Source of the DNA: Ariolimax columbianus
Lineage: Eukaryota > Mollusca > Gastropoda > Stylommatophora > Arionidae
Assembly (NCBI GenBank): GCA_036924085.1
Contig: JAVGWX010000025.1
Span: 27,207,988-27,271,987 of the forward strand
DNA length: 64,000 bases
Reading direction: 5' to 3'
Shown: in pieces, positions 1 through 12,551 of the stretch
How the letters are laid out: each line of letters begins with the position of its first letter
How positions within the stretch are numbered: position 1 is the first letter of the stretch
Translations under genes and position numbers: made by a program
The notes under the pieces: generated by a model
The model's input: the letters and a program-made list of their open reading frames with translations, nothing else
Database searches by the model: none
Told to the model about the DNA's origin: nothing

Positions 1-2206
1 CTCTGCCTCTGGGACTCTGCCTCTGGGACTCTTCCTCTGGGACTATGCCTCTGGGACTCTGCCTCTGGGACTCTGCCTCTGGGACTCTGCCTCTGGGACT
101 CTGCCTCTGGGACTCTGCCTCTGGGACTCTGCCTCTGGGACTCTGCCTCTGGGACTCTACCTCTGGGACTCTGCCTCTGACTCTGCCTCTGGGACTCTGC
201 CTCTGGGACTCTGCCTCTGGCTCTGCCTCTGGAACTCTGCCTCTGGGACTCTGCCTCTGGGACTCTGCCTCTGGGACTCTGCCTCTGGGACTCTACCTCT
301 GGGACTCTTCCTCTGGGACTCTGCCTCCGGGACTCTGCCTCTGGGACTCTGCCTCTGGGACTATGCCTCTGGGACTCTGCCTCTGGGACTCTGCCTCTGG
401 GACTCTGCCTCTGGGACTCTGCCTCTGGGACTCTACCTCTGGGACTCTGCCTCTGACTCTGCCTCTGGGACTCTGCCTCTGGGACTCTGCCTCTGGGACT
501 CTGCCTCTGGGACTCTGCCTCTGGGACTCTGCCTCTGGGACTCTTCCTCTGGGGCTCTGCCTCCGGGACTCTGCCTCTGGGGACTCTGCCTCCGGGACTC
601 TGCCTCTGGGACTCTGCCTCTGGGACTCTGCCTCTGGGACTCTGCCTCTGGGACTCTGCCTCTGGGACTCTGCCTCTGGGACTCTGCCTCTGGGACTCTG
701 CCTCTGGGACTGGGACTCTGCCTCTGGGACTCTGCCTCTGGGACTCTGCCTCTGGGACTCTGCCTCTGGGACTCTGCCTCTGGGACTCTGCCTCTGGGAC
801 TCTGCCTCTGGGACTCTGCCTCTGGGACTCTACCTCTGGGACTCTGCCTCTGGGACTCTGCCTCTGGGACTCTGCCTCTGGGACTCTGCCTCTGATACTC
901 TGCCTCTGGGACTCTGCCTCTGGGACTGGGACTCTGCCTCTGGGACTCTGCCTCTGGGACTGCCTCTGGGACTCTGCCTCTGGGACTCTGCTTCTGGGAC
1001 TCTGGGACTCTGCCTCTGGGACTCTGCTTCTGGGACTCTGCCTCTGGGACTCTACCTCTGGGACTCTGCCTCTGTGACTCTGCCTCTGGACTCTGCCTCT
1101 GGGACTCTGCCTCTGGGACTCTTCCTCTGGGACTATGCCACTGGGACTCTGCCTCTGGGACTCTGCCTCTGGGACTCTGCCTCTGGGACTCTGCCTCTGG
1201 GACTCTGCCTCTGGGACTCTGCCTCTGGGACTCTGCCTCTGGGACTCTGCCTCTGGGACTCTGCCTCTGGGACTCTACCTCTGGGACTCTTCCTCTGGGA
1301 CTCTGCCTCCGGGACTCTGCCTCTGGGACTCTGCCTCTGGGACTCTGCCTCTGGGACTCTGCCTCTGGGACTCTGCGTCTGGGACTCTTCCTCTGGGACT
1401 CTGCCTCTGGGACTCTGCCTCTGGGACTGGGACTCTGCCTCTGGGACTCTGCCTCTGGGACTCTGCCTCTGGGACTCTGCCTCTGGGACTCTGCCTCTGG
1501 CTCTGCCTCTGGGACTCTGCCTCTGGGATTCTGCCTCTGGGACTCTGCTTCTGGGACTCTGGGACTCTGCCTCTGGGACTCTGCCTCTGGGACTGCCTCT
1601 GGCTCTGCCTCTGGGACTCTGCCTCTGGGACTCTGCCTCTGGGACTCTGCCTCTGGGACTCTGCCTCTGGGACTCTGCCTCTGGGACTCTGCCTCTGGGA
1701 CTCTGCCTCTGGGACTGGGACTCTGCCTCTGGGACTCTGCCTCTGGGACTCTGCCTCTGGGACTCTGCCTCTGGGACTCTGCCTCTGGGACTCTGCCTCT
1801 GGGACTCTGCCTCTGGGACTCTGCCTCTGGGACTCTGCCTCTGGGACTCTGCCTCTGGGACTCTGCCTCTGGGACTGGGACTCTGCCTCTGGGACTCTGC
1901 CTCTGGGACTCTGCCTCTGGGACTCTGCCTCTGGGACTCTGGGACTCTGCCTCTGGGACTCTGCCTCTGGGACTCTGCCTCTGGCTCTGCCTCTGGGACT
2001 CTGCCTCTGGGATTCTGCCTCTGGGACTCTGCTTCTGGGACTCTGGTACTCTGCCTCTGGGACTCTGCCTCTGGGACTCTGCCTCTGGGACTCTGCCTCT
2101 GGGACTCTGCCTCTGTGACTCTGCTTCTGGGACTCTGGGACTCTGCCTCTGGGACTCTGCTTCTGGGACTCTGCCTCTGGGACTCTGCCTCTGGGACTCT
2201 GCCTCT

Positions 2207-2410
2207 GTGACTCTGCCTCTGGGACTCTGCCTCTGGGACTCTGCCTCTGGGACTCTGCCTCTGGGACTATGCCTCTGGGACTCTGCCTCTGGGACTCTGC
2301 CTCTGGGACTCTGCCTCTGGGACTGGGACTCTGCCTCTGGGACTCTGCCTCTGGGACTCTGCCTCTGGGACTCTGCCTCTGGGACTCTACCTCTGGGACT
2401 CTGCCTCTGA
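2207..2410 (+). repeat. Cassette P, reference copy (204 bp)
   Basis: A fixed series of variant units: GTGACTC at the start, an ATGCC unit at +62, GGGACTGGGACT at about +112, CTACC at about +181 and CTGACTC at the end. This copy has CTGCC, not CTTCC, before the ATGCC unit. Copies of exactly 204 bp start at 2207, 3007, 5917, 8041, 10039, 10897, 12348, 13182, 14122, 18464, 20429, 28671, 30248, 34307, 36699, 39415, 41178 and 45560. Length variants start at 5117 (218 bp) and 26623 (190 bp). A 67-codon frame from GTG to TGA spans each copy but is a by-product of the repeat. Confidence 0.93.
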
Positions 2411-3006
2411 CTCTGCCTCTGGGACTCTGCCTCTGGGACTCTGCCTCTGGCTCTGCCTCTGGGACTCTGCCTCTGGGACTCTGCCTCTGGGACTCTGCCT
2501 CTGGGACTCTGCCTCTGGGACTCTGCCTCTGGGACTCTTCCTCTGGGGCTCTGCCTCCGGGACTCTGCCTCTGGGACTCTGCCTCCGGGACTCTGCCTCT
2601 GGGACTCTGCCTCTGGGACTCTGCCTCTGGGACTCTGCCTCTGGGACTCTGCCTCTGGGACTCTGCCTCTGGGACTCTGCCTCTGGGACTCTGCCTCTGG
2701 GACTGGGACTCTGCCTCTGGGACTCTGCCTCTGGGACTCTGCCTCTGGGACTCTGCCTCTGGGACTCTGCCTCTGGGACTCTGCCTCTGGGACTCTGCCT
2801 CTGGGACTCTGCCTCTGGGACTCTACCTCTGGGACTCTGCCTCTGGGACTCTGCCTCTGGGACTCTGCCTCTGGGACTCTGCCTCTGATACTCTGCCTCT
2901 GGGACTCTGCTTCTGGGACTCTGCTTCTGGGACTCTGGGACTCTGCCTCTGGGACTCTGCTTCTGGGACTCTGCCTCTGGGACTCTACCTCTGGGACTCT
3001 GCCTCT

Positions 3007-3210
3007 GTGACTCTGCCTCTGGGACTCTGCCTCTGGGACTCTGCCTCTGGGACTCTTCCTCTGGGACTATGCCTCTGGGACTCTGCCTCTGGGACTCTGC
3101 CTCTGGGACTCTGCCTCTGGGACTGGGACTCTGCCTCTGGGACTCTGCCTCTGGGACTCTGCCTCTGGGAATCTGCCTCTGGGACTCTACCTCTGGGACT
3201 CTGCCTCTGA
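3007..3210 (+). repeat. Cassette P, CTTCC + GAATC subtype
   Basis: Has CTTCC before the ATGCC unit and GGAATCTG near 3169. The same subtype occurs at 5917, 8041 and 10897. Confidence 0.9.
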
Positions 3211-5116
3211 CTCTGCCTCTGGGACTCTGCCTCTGGGACTCTGCCTCTGGCTCTGCCTCTGGAACTCTGCCTCTGGGACTCTGCCTCTGGGACTCTGCCT
3301 CTGGGACTCTGCCTCTGGGACTCTGCCTCTGGGACTCTGCCTCTGGGACTCTACCTCTGGGACTCTTCCTCTGGGGCTCTGCCTCCGGGACTCTGCCTCT
3401 GGGACTCTGCCTCTGGGACTCTGCCTCTGGGACTCTGCCTCTGGGACTCTGCCTCTGGGACTCTGCCTCTGGGACTCTGCCTCTGGGACTCTGCCTCTGG
3501 GACTCTGCCTCTGGGACTCTGCCTCTGGGACTCTGCCTCTGGGACTCTGCCTCTGGGACTCTACCTCTGGGACTCTTCCTCTGGGACTCTGCCTCCGGGA
3601 CTCTGCCTCTGGGACTCTGCCTCTGGGACTCTGCCTCTGGGACTCTGCCTCTGGGACTCTTCCTCTGGGACTCTGCCTCTGGGACTCTGCCTCTGGGACT
3701 GGGACTCTGCCTCTGGGACTCTGCCTCTGGGACTCTGCCTCTGGGACTCTGCCTCTGGGACTCTGCCTCTGGCTCTGCCTCTGGGACTCTGCCTCTGGGA
3801 TTCTGCCTCTGGGACTCTGCTTCTGGGACTCTGGGACTCTGCCTCTGGGACTCTGCCTCTGGGACTGCCTCTGGCTCTGCCTCTGGGACTCTGCCTCTGG
3901 GACTCTTCCTCTGGGACTATGCCTCTGGGACTCTGCCTCTGGGACTCTGCTTCTGGGACTCTGCCTCTGGGACTCTACCTCTGGGACTCTGCCTCTGTGA
4001 CTCTGCCTCTGGGACTCTGCCTCTGGGACTCTGCCTCTGGGACTCTTCCTCTGGGACTATGCCTCTGGGACTCTGCCTCTGGGACTCTGCCTCTGGGACT
4101 CTGCCTCTGGGACTCTGCCTCTGGGACTCTGCCTCTGGGACTCTGCCTCTGGGACTCTGCCTCTGGGACTCTGCCTCTGGGACTCTGCCTCTGGGACTCT
4201 ACCTCTGGGACTCTTCCTCTGGGACTCTGCCTCCGGGACTCTGCCTCTGGGACTCTGCCTCTGGGACTCTGCCTCTGGGACTCTGCCTCTGGGACTCTGC
4301 GTCTGGGACTCTTCCTCTGGGACTCTGCCTCTGGGACTCTGCCTCTGGGACTGGGACTCTGCCTCTGGGACTCTGCCTCTGGGACTCTGCCTCTGGGACT
4401 CTGCCTCTGGGACTCTGCCTCTGGCTCTGCCTCTGGGACTCTGCCTCTGGGATTCTGCCTCTGGGACTCTGCTTCTGGGACTCTGGGACTCTGCCTCTGG
4501 GACTCTGCCTCTGGGACTGCCTCTGGCTCTGCCTCTGGGACTCTGCCTCTGGGACTCTGCCTCTGGGACTCTGCCTCTGGGACTCTGCCTCTGGGACTCT
4601 GCCTCTGGGACTCTGCCTCTGGGACTCTGCCTCTGGGACTGGGACTCTGCCTCTGGGACTCTGCCTCTGGGACTCTGCCTCTGGGACTCTGCCTCTGGGA
4701 CTCTGCCTCTGGGACTCTGCCTCTGGGACTCTGCCTCTGGGACTCTGCCTCTGGGACTCTGCCTCTGGGACTCTGCCTCTGGGACTGGGACTCTGCCTCT
4801 GGGACTCTGCCTCTGGGACTCTGCCTCTGGGACTCTGCCTCTGGGACTCTGGGACTCTGCCTCTGGGACTCTGCCTCTGGGACTCTGCCTCTGGCTCTGC
4901 CTCTGGGACTCTGCCTCTGGGATTCTGCCTCTGGGACTCTGCTTCTGGGACTCTGGTACTCTGCCTCTGGGACTCTGCCTCTGGGACTCTGCCTCTGGGA
5001 CTCTGCCTCTGGGACTCTGCCTCTGTGACTCTGCTTCTGGGACTCTGGGACTCTGCCTCTGGGACTCTGCTTCTGGGACTCTGCCTCTGGGACTCTGCCT
5101 CTGGGACTCTGCCTCT

Positions 5117-5334
5117 GTGACTCTGCCTCTGGGACTCTGCCTCTGGGACTCTGCCTCTGGGACTCTGCCTCTGGGACTATGCCTCTGGGACTCTGCCTCT
5201 GGGACTCTGCCTCTGGGACTCTGCCTCTGGGACTCTGCCTCTGGGACTGGGACTCTGCCTCTGGGACTCTGCCTCTGGGACTCTGCCTCTGGGACTCTGC
5301 CTCTGGGACTCTACCTCTGGGACTCTGCCTCTGA
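5117..5334 (+). repeat. Cassette P, long variant (218 bp)
   Basis: CTGCC subtype with one extra 14-bp unit compared with the 204-bp copies. Confidence 0.85.
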
Positions 5335-5460
5335 CTCTGCCTCTGGGACTCTGCCTCTGGGACTCTGCCTCTGGCTCTGCCTCTGGGACTCTGCCTCTGG
5401 GACTCTGCCTCTGGGACTCTGCCTCTGGGACTCTGCCTCTGGGACTCTGCCTCTGGGACT

Positions 5461-7570
5461 CTTCCTCTGGGGCTCTGCCTCCGGGACTCTGCCTCTGGGA
5501 CTCTGCCTCCGGGACTCTGCCTCTGGGACTCTGCCTCTGGGACTCTGCCTCTGGGACTCTGCCTCTGGGACTCTGCCTCTGGGACTCTGCCTCTGGGACT
5601 CTGCCTCTGGGACTGGGACTCTGCCTCTGGGACTCTGCCTCTGGGACTCTGCCTCTGGGACTCTGCCTCTGGGACTCTGCCTCTGGGACTCTGCCTCTGG
5701 GACTCTGCCTCTGGGACTCTGCCTCTGGGACTCTACCTCTGGGACTCTGCCTCTGGGACTCTGCCTCTGGGACTCTGCCTCTGGGACTCTGCCTCTGATA
5801 CTCTGCCTCTGGGACTCTGCTTCTGGGACTCTGCTTCTGGGACTCTGGGACTCTGCCTCTGGGACTCTGCTTCTGGGACTCTGCCTCTGGGACTCTACCT
5901 CTGGGACTCTGCCTCTGTGACTCTGCCTCTGGGACTCTGCCTCTGGGACTCTGCCTCTGGGACTCTTCCTCTGGGACTATGCCTCTGGGACTCTGCCTCT
6001 GGGACTCTGCCTCTGGGACTCTGCCTCTGGGACTGGGACTCTGCCTCTGGGACTCTGCCTCTGGGACTCTGCCTCTGGGAATCTGCCTCTGGGACTCTAC
6101 CTCTGGGACTCTGCCTCTGACTCTGCCTCTGGGACTCTGCCTCTGGGACTCTGCCTCTGGCTCTGCCTCTGGAACTCTGCCTCTGGGACTCTGCCTCTGG
6201 GACTCTGCCTCTGGGACTCTGCCTCTGGGACTCTGCCTCTGGGACTCTGCCTCTGGGACTCTACCTCTGGGACTCTTCCTCTGGGGCTCTGCCTCCGGGA
6301 CTCTGCCTCTGGGACTCTGCCTCTGGGACTCTGCCTCTGGGACTCTGCCTCTGGGACTCTGCCTCTGGGACTCTGCCTCTGGGACTCTGCCTCTGGGACT
6401 CTGCCTCTGGGACTCTGCCTCTGGGACTCTGCCTCTGGGACTCTGCCTCTGGGACTCTGCCTCTGGGACTCTACCTCTGGGACTCTTCCTCTGGGACTCT
6501 GCCTCCGGGACTCTGCCTCTGGGACTCTGCCTCTGGGACTCTGCCTCTGGGACTCTGCCTCTGGGACTCTGCGTCTGGGACTCTTCCTCTGGGACTCTGC
6601 CTCTGGGACTCTGCCTCTGGGACTGGGACTCTGCCTCTGGGACTCTGCCTCTGGGACTCTGCCTCTGGGACTCTGCCTCTGGGACTCTGCCTCTGGCTCT
6701 GCCTCTGGGACTCTGCCTCTGGGATTCTGCCTCTGGGACTCTGCTTCTGGGACTCTGGGACTCTGCCTCTGGGACTCTGCCTCTGGGACTGCCTCTGGCT
6801 CTGCCTCTGGGACTCTGCCTCTGGGACTCTTCCTCTGGGACTATGCCTCTGGGACTCTGCCTCTGGGACTCTGCCTCTGGGACTCTGCCTCTGGGACTCT
6901 GCCTCTGGGACTCTGCCTCTGGGACTCTGCCTCTGGGACTCTGCCTCTGGGACTCTGCCTCTGGGACTCTGCCTCTGGGACTCTGCCTCTGGGACTCTAC
7001 CTCTGGGACTCTTCCTCTGGGACTCTGCCTCCGGGACTCTGCCTCTGGGACTCTGCCTCTGGGACTCTGCCTCTGGGACTCTGCCTCTGGGACTCTGCCT
7101 CTGGGACTCTTCCTCTGGGACTCTGCCTCTGGGACTCTGCCTCTGGGACTGGGACTCTGCCTCTGGGACTCTGCCTCTGGGACTCTGCCTCTGGGACTCT
7201 GCCTCTGGGACTCTGCCTCTGGCTCTGCCTCTGGGACTCTGCCTCTGGGATTCTGCCTCTGGGACTCTGCTTCTGGGACTCTGGGACTCTGCCTCTGGGA
7301 CTCTGCCTCTGGGACTGCCTCTGGCTCTGCCTCTGGGACTCTGCCTCTGGGACTCTGCCTCTGGGACTCTGCCTCTGGGACTCTGCCTCTGGGACTCTGC
7401 CTCTGGGACTCTGCCTCTGGGACTCTGCCTCTGGGACTGGGACTCTGCCTCTGGGACTCTGCCTCTGGGACTCTGCCTCTGGGACTCTGCCTCTGGGACT
7501 CTGCCTCTGGGACTCTGCCTCTGGGACTCTGCCTCTGGGACTCTGCCTCTGGGACTCTGCCTCTGGGACT
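5461..7570 (+). repeat. HOR block 2, copy a (about 2.12 kb)
   Basis: Markers recur 2,110-2,124 bp downstream: CCGGG 5481/7591, GGGACTGGG 5609/7733, CTCTACC 5731/7855, GATACTC 5797/7921, GCGTCTG 6571/8695, ATGCC 6843/8967, GGCTCTGCC 7221/9345 and GGGACTGGG 7433/9557. One 14-bp step separates the first pair from the rest. Confidence 0.9.
5917..6120 (+). repeat. Cassette P, CTTCC + GAATC subtype
   Basis: Lies 2,910 bp after the copy at 3007 and shares both of its diagnostic substitutions. Confidence 0.9.
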
Positions 7571-9684
7571 CTTCCTCTGGGGCTCTGCCTCCGGGACTCT
7601 GCCTCTGGGACTCTGCCTCCGGGACTCTGCCTCTGGGACTCTGCCTCTGGGACTCTGCCTCTGGGACTCTGCCTCTGGGACTCTGCCTCTGGGACTCTGC
7701 CTCTGGGACTCTGCCTCTGGGACTCTGCCTCTGGGACTGGGACTCTGCCTCTGGGACTCTGCCTCTGGGACTCTGCCTCTGGGACTCTGCCTCTGGGACT
7801 CTGCCTCTGGGACTCTGCCTCTGGGACTCTGCCTCTGGGACTCTGCCTCTGGGACTCTACCTCTGGGACTCTGCCTCTGGGACTCTGCCTCTGGGACTCT
7901 GCCTCTGGGACTCTGCCTCTGATACTCTGCCTCTGGGACTCTGCTTCTGGGACTCTGCTTCTGGGACTCTGGGACTCTGCCTCTGGGACTCTGCTTCTGG
8001 GACTCTGCCTCTGGGACTCTACCTCTGGGACTCTGCCTCTGTGACTCTGCCTCTGGGACTCTGCCTCTGGGACTCTGCCTCTGGGACTCTTCCTCTGGGA
8101 CTATGCCTCTGGGACTCTGCCTCTGGGACTCTGCCTCTGGGACTCTGCCTCTGGGACTGGGACTCTGCCTCTGGGACTCTGCCTCTGGGACTCTGCCTCT
8201 GGGAATCTGCCTCTGGGACTCTACCTCTGGGACTCTGCCTCTGACTCTGCCTCTGGGACTCTGCCTCTGGGACTCTGCCTCTGGCTCTGCCTCTGGAACT
8301 CTGCCTCTGGGACTCTGCCTCTGGGACTCTGCCTCTGGGACTCTGCCTCTGGGACTCTGCCTCTGGGACTCTGCTTCTGGGACTCTACCTCTGGGACTCT
8401 TCCTCTGGGGCTCTGCCTCCGGGAATCTGCCTCTGGGACTCTGCCTCCGGGACTCTGCCTCTGGGACTCTGCCTCTGGGACTCTGCCTCTGGGACTCTGC
8501 CTCTGGGACTCTGCCTCTGGGACTCTGCCTCTGGGACTCTGCCTCTGGGACTCTGCCTCTGGGACTCTGCCTCTGGGACTCTGCCTCTGGGACTCTACCT
8601 CTGGGACTCTTCCTCTGGGACTCTGCCTCCGGGACTCTGCCTCTGGGACTCTGCCTCTGGGACTCTGCCTCTGGGACTCTGCCTCTGGGACTCTGCGTCT
8701 GGGACTCTTCCTCTGGGACTCTGCCTCTGGGACTCTGCCTCTGGGACTGGGACTCTGCCTCTGGGACTCTGCCTCTGGGACTCTGCCTCTGGGACTCTGC
8801 CTCTGGGACTCTGCCTCTGGCTCTGCCTCTGGGACTCTGCCTCTGGGATTCTGCCTCTGGGACTCTGCTTCTGGGACTCTGGGACTCTGCCTCTGGGACT
8901 CTGCCTCTGGGACTGCCTCTGGCTCTGCCTCTGGGACTCTGCCTCTGGGACTCTTCCTCTGGGACTATGCCTCTGGGACTCTGCCTCTGGGACTCTGCCT
9001 CTGGGACTCTGCCTCTGGGACTCTGCCTCTGGGACTCTGCCTCTGGGACTCTGCCTCTGGGACTCTGCCTCTGGGACTCTGCCTCTGGGACTCTGCCTCT
9101 GGGACTCTGCCTCTGGGACTCTACCTCTGGGACTCTTCCTCTGGGACTCTGCCTCCGGGACTCTGCCTCTGGGACTCTGCCTCTGGGACTCTGCCTCTGG
9201 GACTCTGCCTCTGGGACTCTGCGTCTGGGACTCTTCCTCTGGGACTCTGCCTCTGGGACTCTGCCTCTGGGACTGGGACTCTGCCTCTGGGACTCTGCCT
9301 CTGGGACTCTGCCTCTGGGACTCTGCCTCTGGGACTCTGCCTCTGGCTCTGCCTCTGGGACTCTGCCTCTGGGATTCTGCCTCTGGGACTCTGCTTCTGG
9401 GACTCTGGGACTCTGCCTCTGGGACTCTGCCTCTGGGACTGCCTCTGGCTCTGCCTCTGGGACTCTGCCTCTGGGACTCTGCCTCTGGGACTCTGCCTCT
9501 GGGACTCTGCCTCTGGGACTCTGCCTCTGGGACTCTGCCTCTGGGACTCTGCCTCTGGGACTGGGACTCTGCCTCTGGGACTCTGCCTCTGGGACTCTGC
9601 CTCTGGGACTCTGCCTCTGGGACTCTGCCTCTGGGACTCTGCCTCTGGGACTCTGCCTCTGGGACTCTGCCTCTGGGACTCTGC
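7571..9684 (+). repeat. HOR block 2, copy b (about 2.12 kb)
   Basis: This is the adjacent copy of the block at 5461. The two differ by substitutions such as GGAATCTG near 8423 and GCTTCTGGG near 8370 here. They also differ at the last CTTCC unit, where this copy has GCGTCTGGG before it (9221) and copy a has GCCTCTGGG. Confidence 0.88.
8041..8244 (+). repeat. Cassette P, CTTCC + GAATC subtype
   Basis: Lies 2,124 bp after the copy at 5917, in step with HOR block 2. Confidence 0.9.
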
Positions 9685-10720
9685 CTCTGGGACTCTGCCT
9701 CTGGGACTGGGACTCTGCCTCTGGGACTCTGCCTCTGGGACTCTGCCTCTGGGACTCTGCCTCTGGGACTCTGGGACTCTGCCTCTGGGACTCTGCCTCT
9801 GGGACTCTGCCTCTGGCTCTGCCTCTGGGACTCTGCCTCTGGGATTCTGCCTCTGGGACTCTGCTTCTGGGACTCTGGTACTCTGCCTCTGGGACTCTGC
9901 CTCTGGGACTCTGCCTCTGGGACTCTGCCTCTGGGACTCTGCCTCTGTGACTCTGCTTCTGGGACTCTGGGACTCTGCCTCTGGGACTCTGCTTCTGGGA
10001 CTCTGCCTCTGGGACTCTGCCTCTGGGACTCTGCCTCTGTGACTCTGCCTCTGGGACTCTGCCTCTGGGACTCTGCCTCTGGGACTCTGCCTCTGGGACT
10101 ATGCCTCTGGGACTCTGCCTCTGGGACTCTGCCTCTGGGACTCTGCCTCTGGGACTGGGACTCTGCCTCTGGGACTCTGCCTCTGGGACTCTGCCTCTGG
10201 GACTCTGCCTCTGGGACTCTACCTCTGGGACTCTGCCTCTGACTCTGCCTCTGGGACTCTGCCTCTGGGACTCTGCCTCTGGCTCTGCCTCTGGGACTCT
10301 GCCTCTGGGACTCTGCCTCTGGGACTGCCTCTGGGACTCTGCCTCTGGGACTCTGCCTCTGGGACTCTTCCTCTGGGGCTCTGCCTCCGGGACTCTGCCT
10401 CTGGGACTCTGCCTCCGGGACTCTGCCTCTGGGACTCTGCCTCTGGGACTCTGCCTCTGGGACTCTGCCTCTGGGACTCTGCCTCTGGGACTCTGCCTCT
10501 GGGACTCTGCCTCTGGGACTCTGCCTCTGGGACTGGGACTCTGCCTCTGGGACTCTGCCTCTGGGACTCTGCCTCTGGGACTCTGCCTCTGGGACTCTGC
10601 CTCTGGGACTCTGCCTCTGGGACTCTGCCTCTGGGACTCTGCCTCTGGGACTCTACCTCTGGGACTCTGCCTCTGGGACTCTGCCTCTGGGACTCTGCCT
10701 CTGGGACTCTGCCTCTGATA
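8953..10720 (+). repeat. Third copy of the 4.05-5.80 kb segment
   Basis: Markers match the 4.05-5.80 kb interval with a shift of 4,908-4,922 bp: CTTCC 4045/8953, GCGTCTG 4299/9221, GGCTCTGCC 4423/9345, GGTACTC 4955/9877, GTGACTC 5117/10039 and GATACTC 5797/10717. The last pair has a shift of 4,920, explained by a 12-bp unit (GGGACTGCC) near 10325 in this copy only. Confidence 0.88.
10039..10242 (+). repeat. Cassette P, CTGCC subtype
   Basis: Matches the copy at 2207 and lies 4,922 bp after the long variant at 5117. Confidence 0.9.
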
Positions 10721-11280
10721 CTCTGCCTCTGGGACTCTGCCTCTGGGACTGGGACTCTGCCTCTGGGACTCTGCCTCTGGGACTGCCTCTGGGACTCTGC
10801 CTCTGGGACTCTGCTTCTGGGACTCTGGGACTCTGCCTCTGGGACTCTGCTTCTGGGACTCTGCCTCTGGGACTCTACCTCTGGGACTCTGCCTCTGTGA
10901 CTCTGCCTCTGGGACTCTGCCTCTGGGACTCTGCCTCTGGGACTCTTCCTCTGGGACTATGCCTCTGGGACTCTGCCTCTGGGACTCTGCCTCTGGGACT
11001 CTGCCTCTGGGACTGGGACTCTGCCTCTGGGACTCTGCCTCTGGGACTCTGCCTCTGGGAATCTGCCTCTGGGACTCTACCTCTGGGACTCTGCCTCTGA
11101 CTCTGCCTCTGGGACTCTGCCTCTGGGACTCTGCCTCTGGCTCTGCCTCTGGAACTCTGCCTCTGGGACTCTGCCTCTGGGACTCTGCCTCTGGGACTCT
11201 GCCTCTGGGACTCTGCCTCTGGGACTCTGCCTCTGGGACTCTACCTCTGGGACTCTTCCTCTGGGGCTCTGCCTCCGGGA
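10717..11280 (+). repeat. HOR block 3, copy a (2,285-bp shift)
   Basis: GATACTC 10717/13002, GTGACTC 10897/13182 and CCGG 11275/13560 all recur at a shift of exactly 2,285 bp. The GGGACTGGG and GGGACTGCC units between them also recur in the same order. This copy has GAATCTG in its P cassette and the partner does not. Confidence 0.8.
10897..11100 (+). repeat. Cassette P, CTTCC + GAATC subtype
   Basis: This is the last copy with GGAATCTG. Later CTTCC copies lack it. Confidence 0.9.
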
Positions 11281-12347
11281 CTCTGCCTCTGGGACTCTGC
11301 CTCTGGGACTCTGCCTCTGGGACTCTGCCTCTGGGACTCTGCCTCTGGGACTCTGCCTCTGGGACTCTGCCTCTGGGACTCTGCCTCTGGGACTCTGCCT
11401 CTGGGACTGGGACTCTGCCTCTGGGACTCTGCCTCTGGGACTCTGCCTCTGGGACTCTGCCTCTGGGACTCTGCCTCTGGGACTCTGCCTCTGGGACTCT
11501 GCCTCTGGGACTCTGCCTCTGGGACTCTGCCTCTGGGACTCTGCCTATGGGACTCTGCCTATGGGACTCTGCCTCTGGGACTCTGCCTCTGGGACTCTGC
11601 CTCTGGGACTCTGCCTCTGGGACTCTGCCTCTGGGACTCTGCCTCTGGGACTCTTGCCTCTGGGACTCTGCCTCTGGGACTCTGCCTCTGGGACTCTGCC
11701 TCTGGCTCTGCCTCTGGGACTCTGCCTCTGGGACTCTGCCTCTGGGACTCTGCCTCTGGGACTCTGCCTCTGGGACTCTGCCTCTGGGACTCTGCCGCTG
11801 GGACTCTGCCTCTGGCTCTGCCTCTGGGACTCTGCCTCTGGGCTTCTGCCTCTGGGACTCTGCTTCTGGGACTCTGGGACTCTGCCTCTGGGACTCTGCC
11901 TCTGGGACTGCCTCTGGCTCTGCCTCTGGGACTCTGCCTCTGGGACTCTGCCTCTGGGACTCTGCCTCTGGGACTCTGCCTCTGGGACTCTGCCTCTGGG
12001 ACTCTGCCTCTGGGACTCTGCCTCTGGGACTGGGACTCTGCCTCTGGGACTCTGCCTCTGGGACTCTGCCTCTGGGACTCTGGGACTCTGCCTCTGGGAC
12101 TCTGCCTCTGGAACTCTGCCTCTGGCTCTGCCTCTGGGACTCTGCCTCTGGGATTCTGCCTCTGGGACTCTGCTTCTGGGACTCTGGGACTCTGCCTCTG
12201 GGACTCTGCCTCTGGGACTCTGCCTCTGGGACTCTGCCTCTGGGACTCTGCCTCTGTGACTCTGCTTCTGGGACTCTGGGACTCTGCCTCTGGGACTCTG
12301 CTTCTGGGACTCTGCCTCTGGGACTCTGCCTCTGGGACTCTGCCTCT

Positions 12348-12551
12348 GTGACTCTGCCTCTGGGACTCTGCCTCTGGGACTCTGCCTCTGGGACTCTGCC
12401 TCTGGGACTATGCCTCTGGGACTCTGCCTCTGGGACTCTGCCTCTGGGACTCTGCCTCTGGGACTGGGACTCTGCCTCTGGGACTCTGCCTCTGGGACTC
12501 TGCCTCTGGGACTCTGCCTCTGGGACTCTACCTCTGGGACTCTGCCTCTGA
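12348..12551 (+). repeat. Cassette P, CTGCC subtype
   Basis: Has the standard markers. A CTCTAGGAC unit lies about 150 bp after its end, near 12,700. Confidence 0.88.

Larger units (their letters stand above)
1074..3996 (+). repeat. HOR block 1, copy a (about 2.92 kb)
   Basis: Marker variants here recur in the same order about 2,910-2,924 bp downstream: GTGACTC 1074/3997, ATGCC 1135/4059, GCGTCTG 1375/4299, GGTACTC 2045/4955, ATGCC 2269/5179, GAATCTG near 3169/6079 and ATGCC 3919/6843. The shift changes by 14 bp inside the block, which points to gain or loss of single units after duplication. Copy a also has a one-base deletion (CTCTGGACTC near 1088) that copy b lacks. Confidence 0.9.
3997..6864 (+). 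repeat. HOR block 1, copy b (about 2.9 kb)
   Basis: This is the tandem partner of the block starting at 1074. The match ends soon after the ATGCC unit at 6843: copy a then has GCTTCTGGG while this copy has plain consensus units. Its second half (from about 5461) is also the first half of the 2.12-kb duplication, so the two duplications are nested. Confidence 0.9.

Noticed and set aside
2207..2410. A 67-codon frame found in many near-identical copies, as if a conserved small protein
   Set aside because: Its copies are the P cassette. It has a GTG rather than ATG start, its conservation follows from duplication, and three of the reported copies (5917, 8041, 10897) differ by an Asp-to-Glu change. 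No independent evidence of translation exists.
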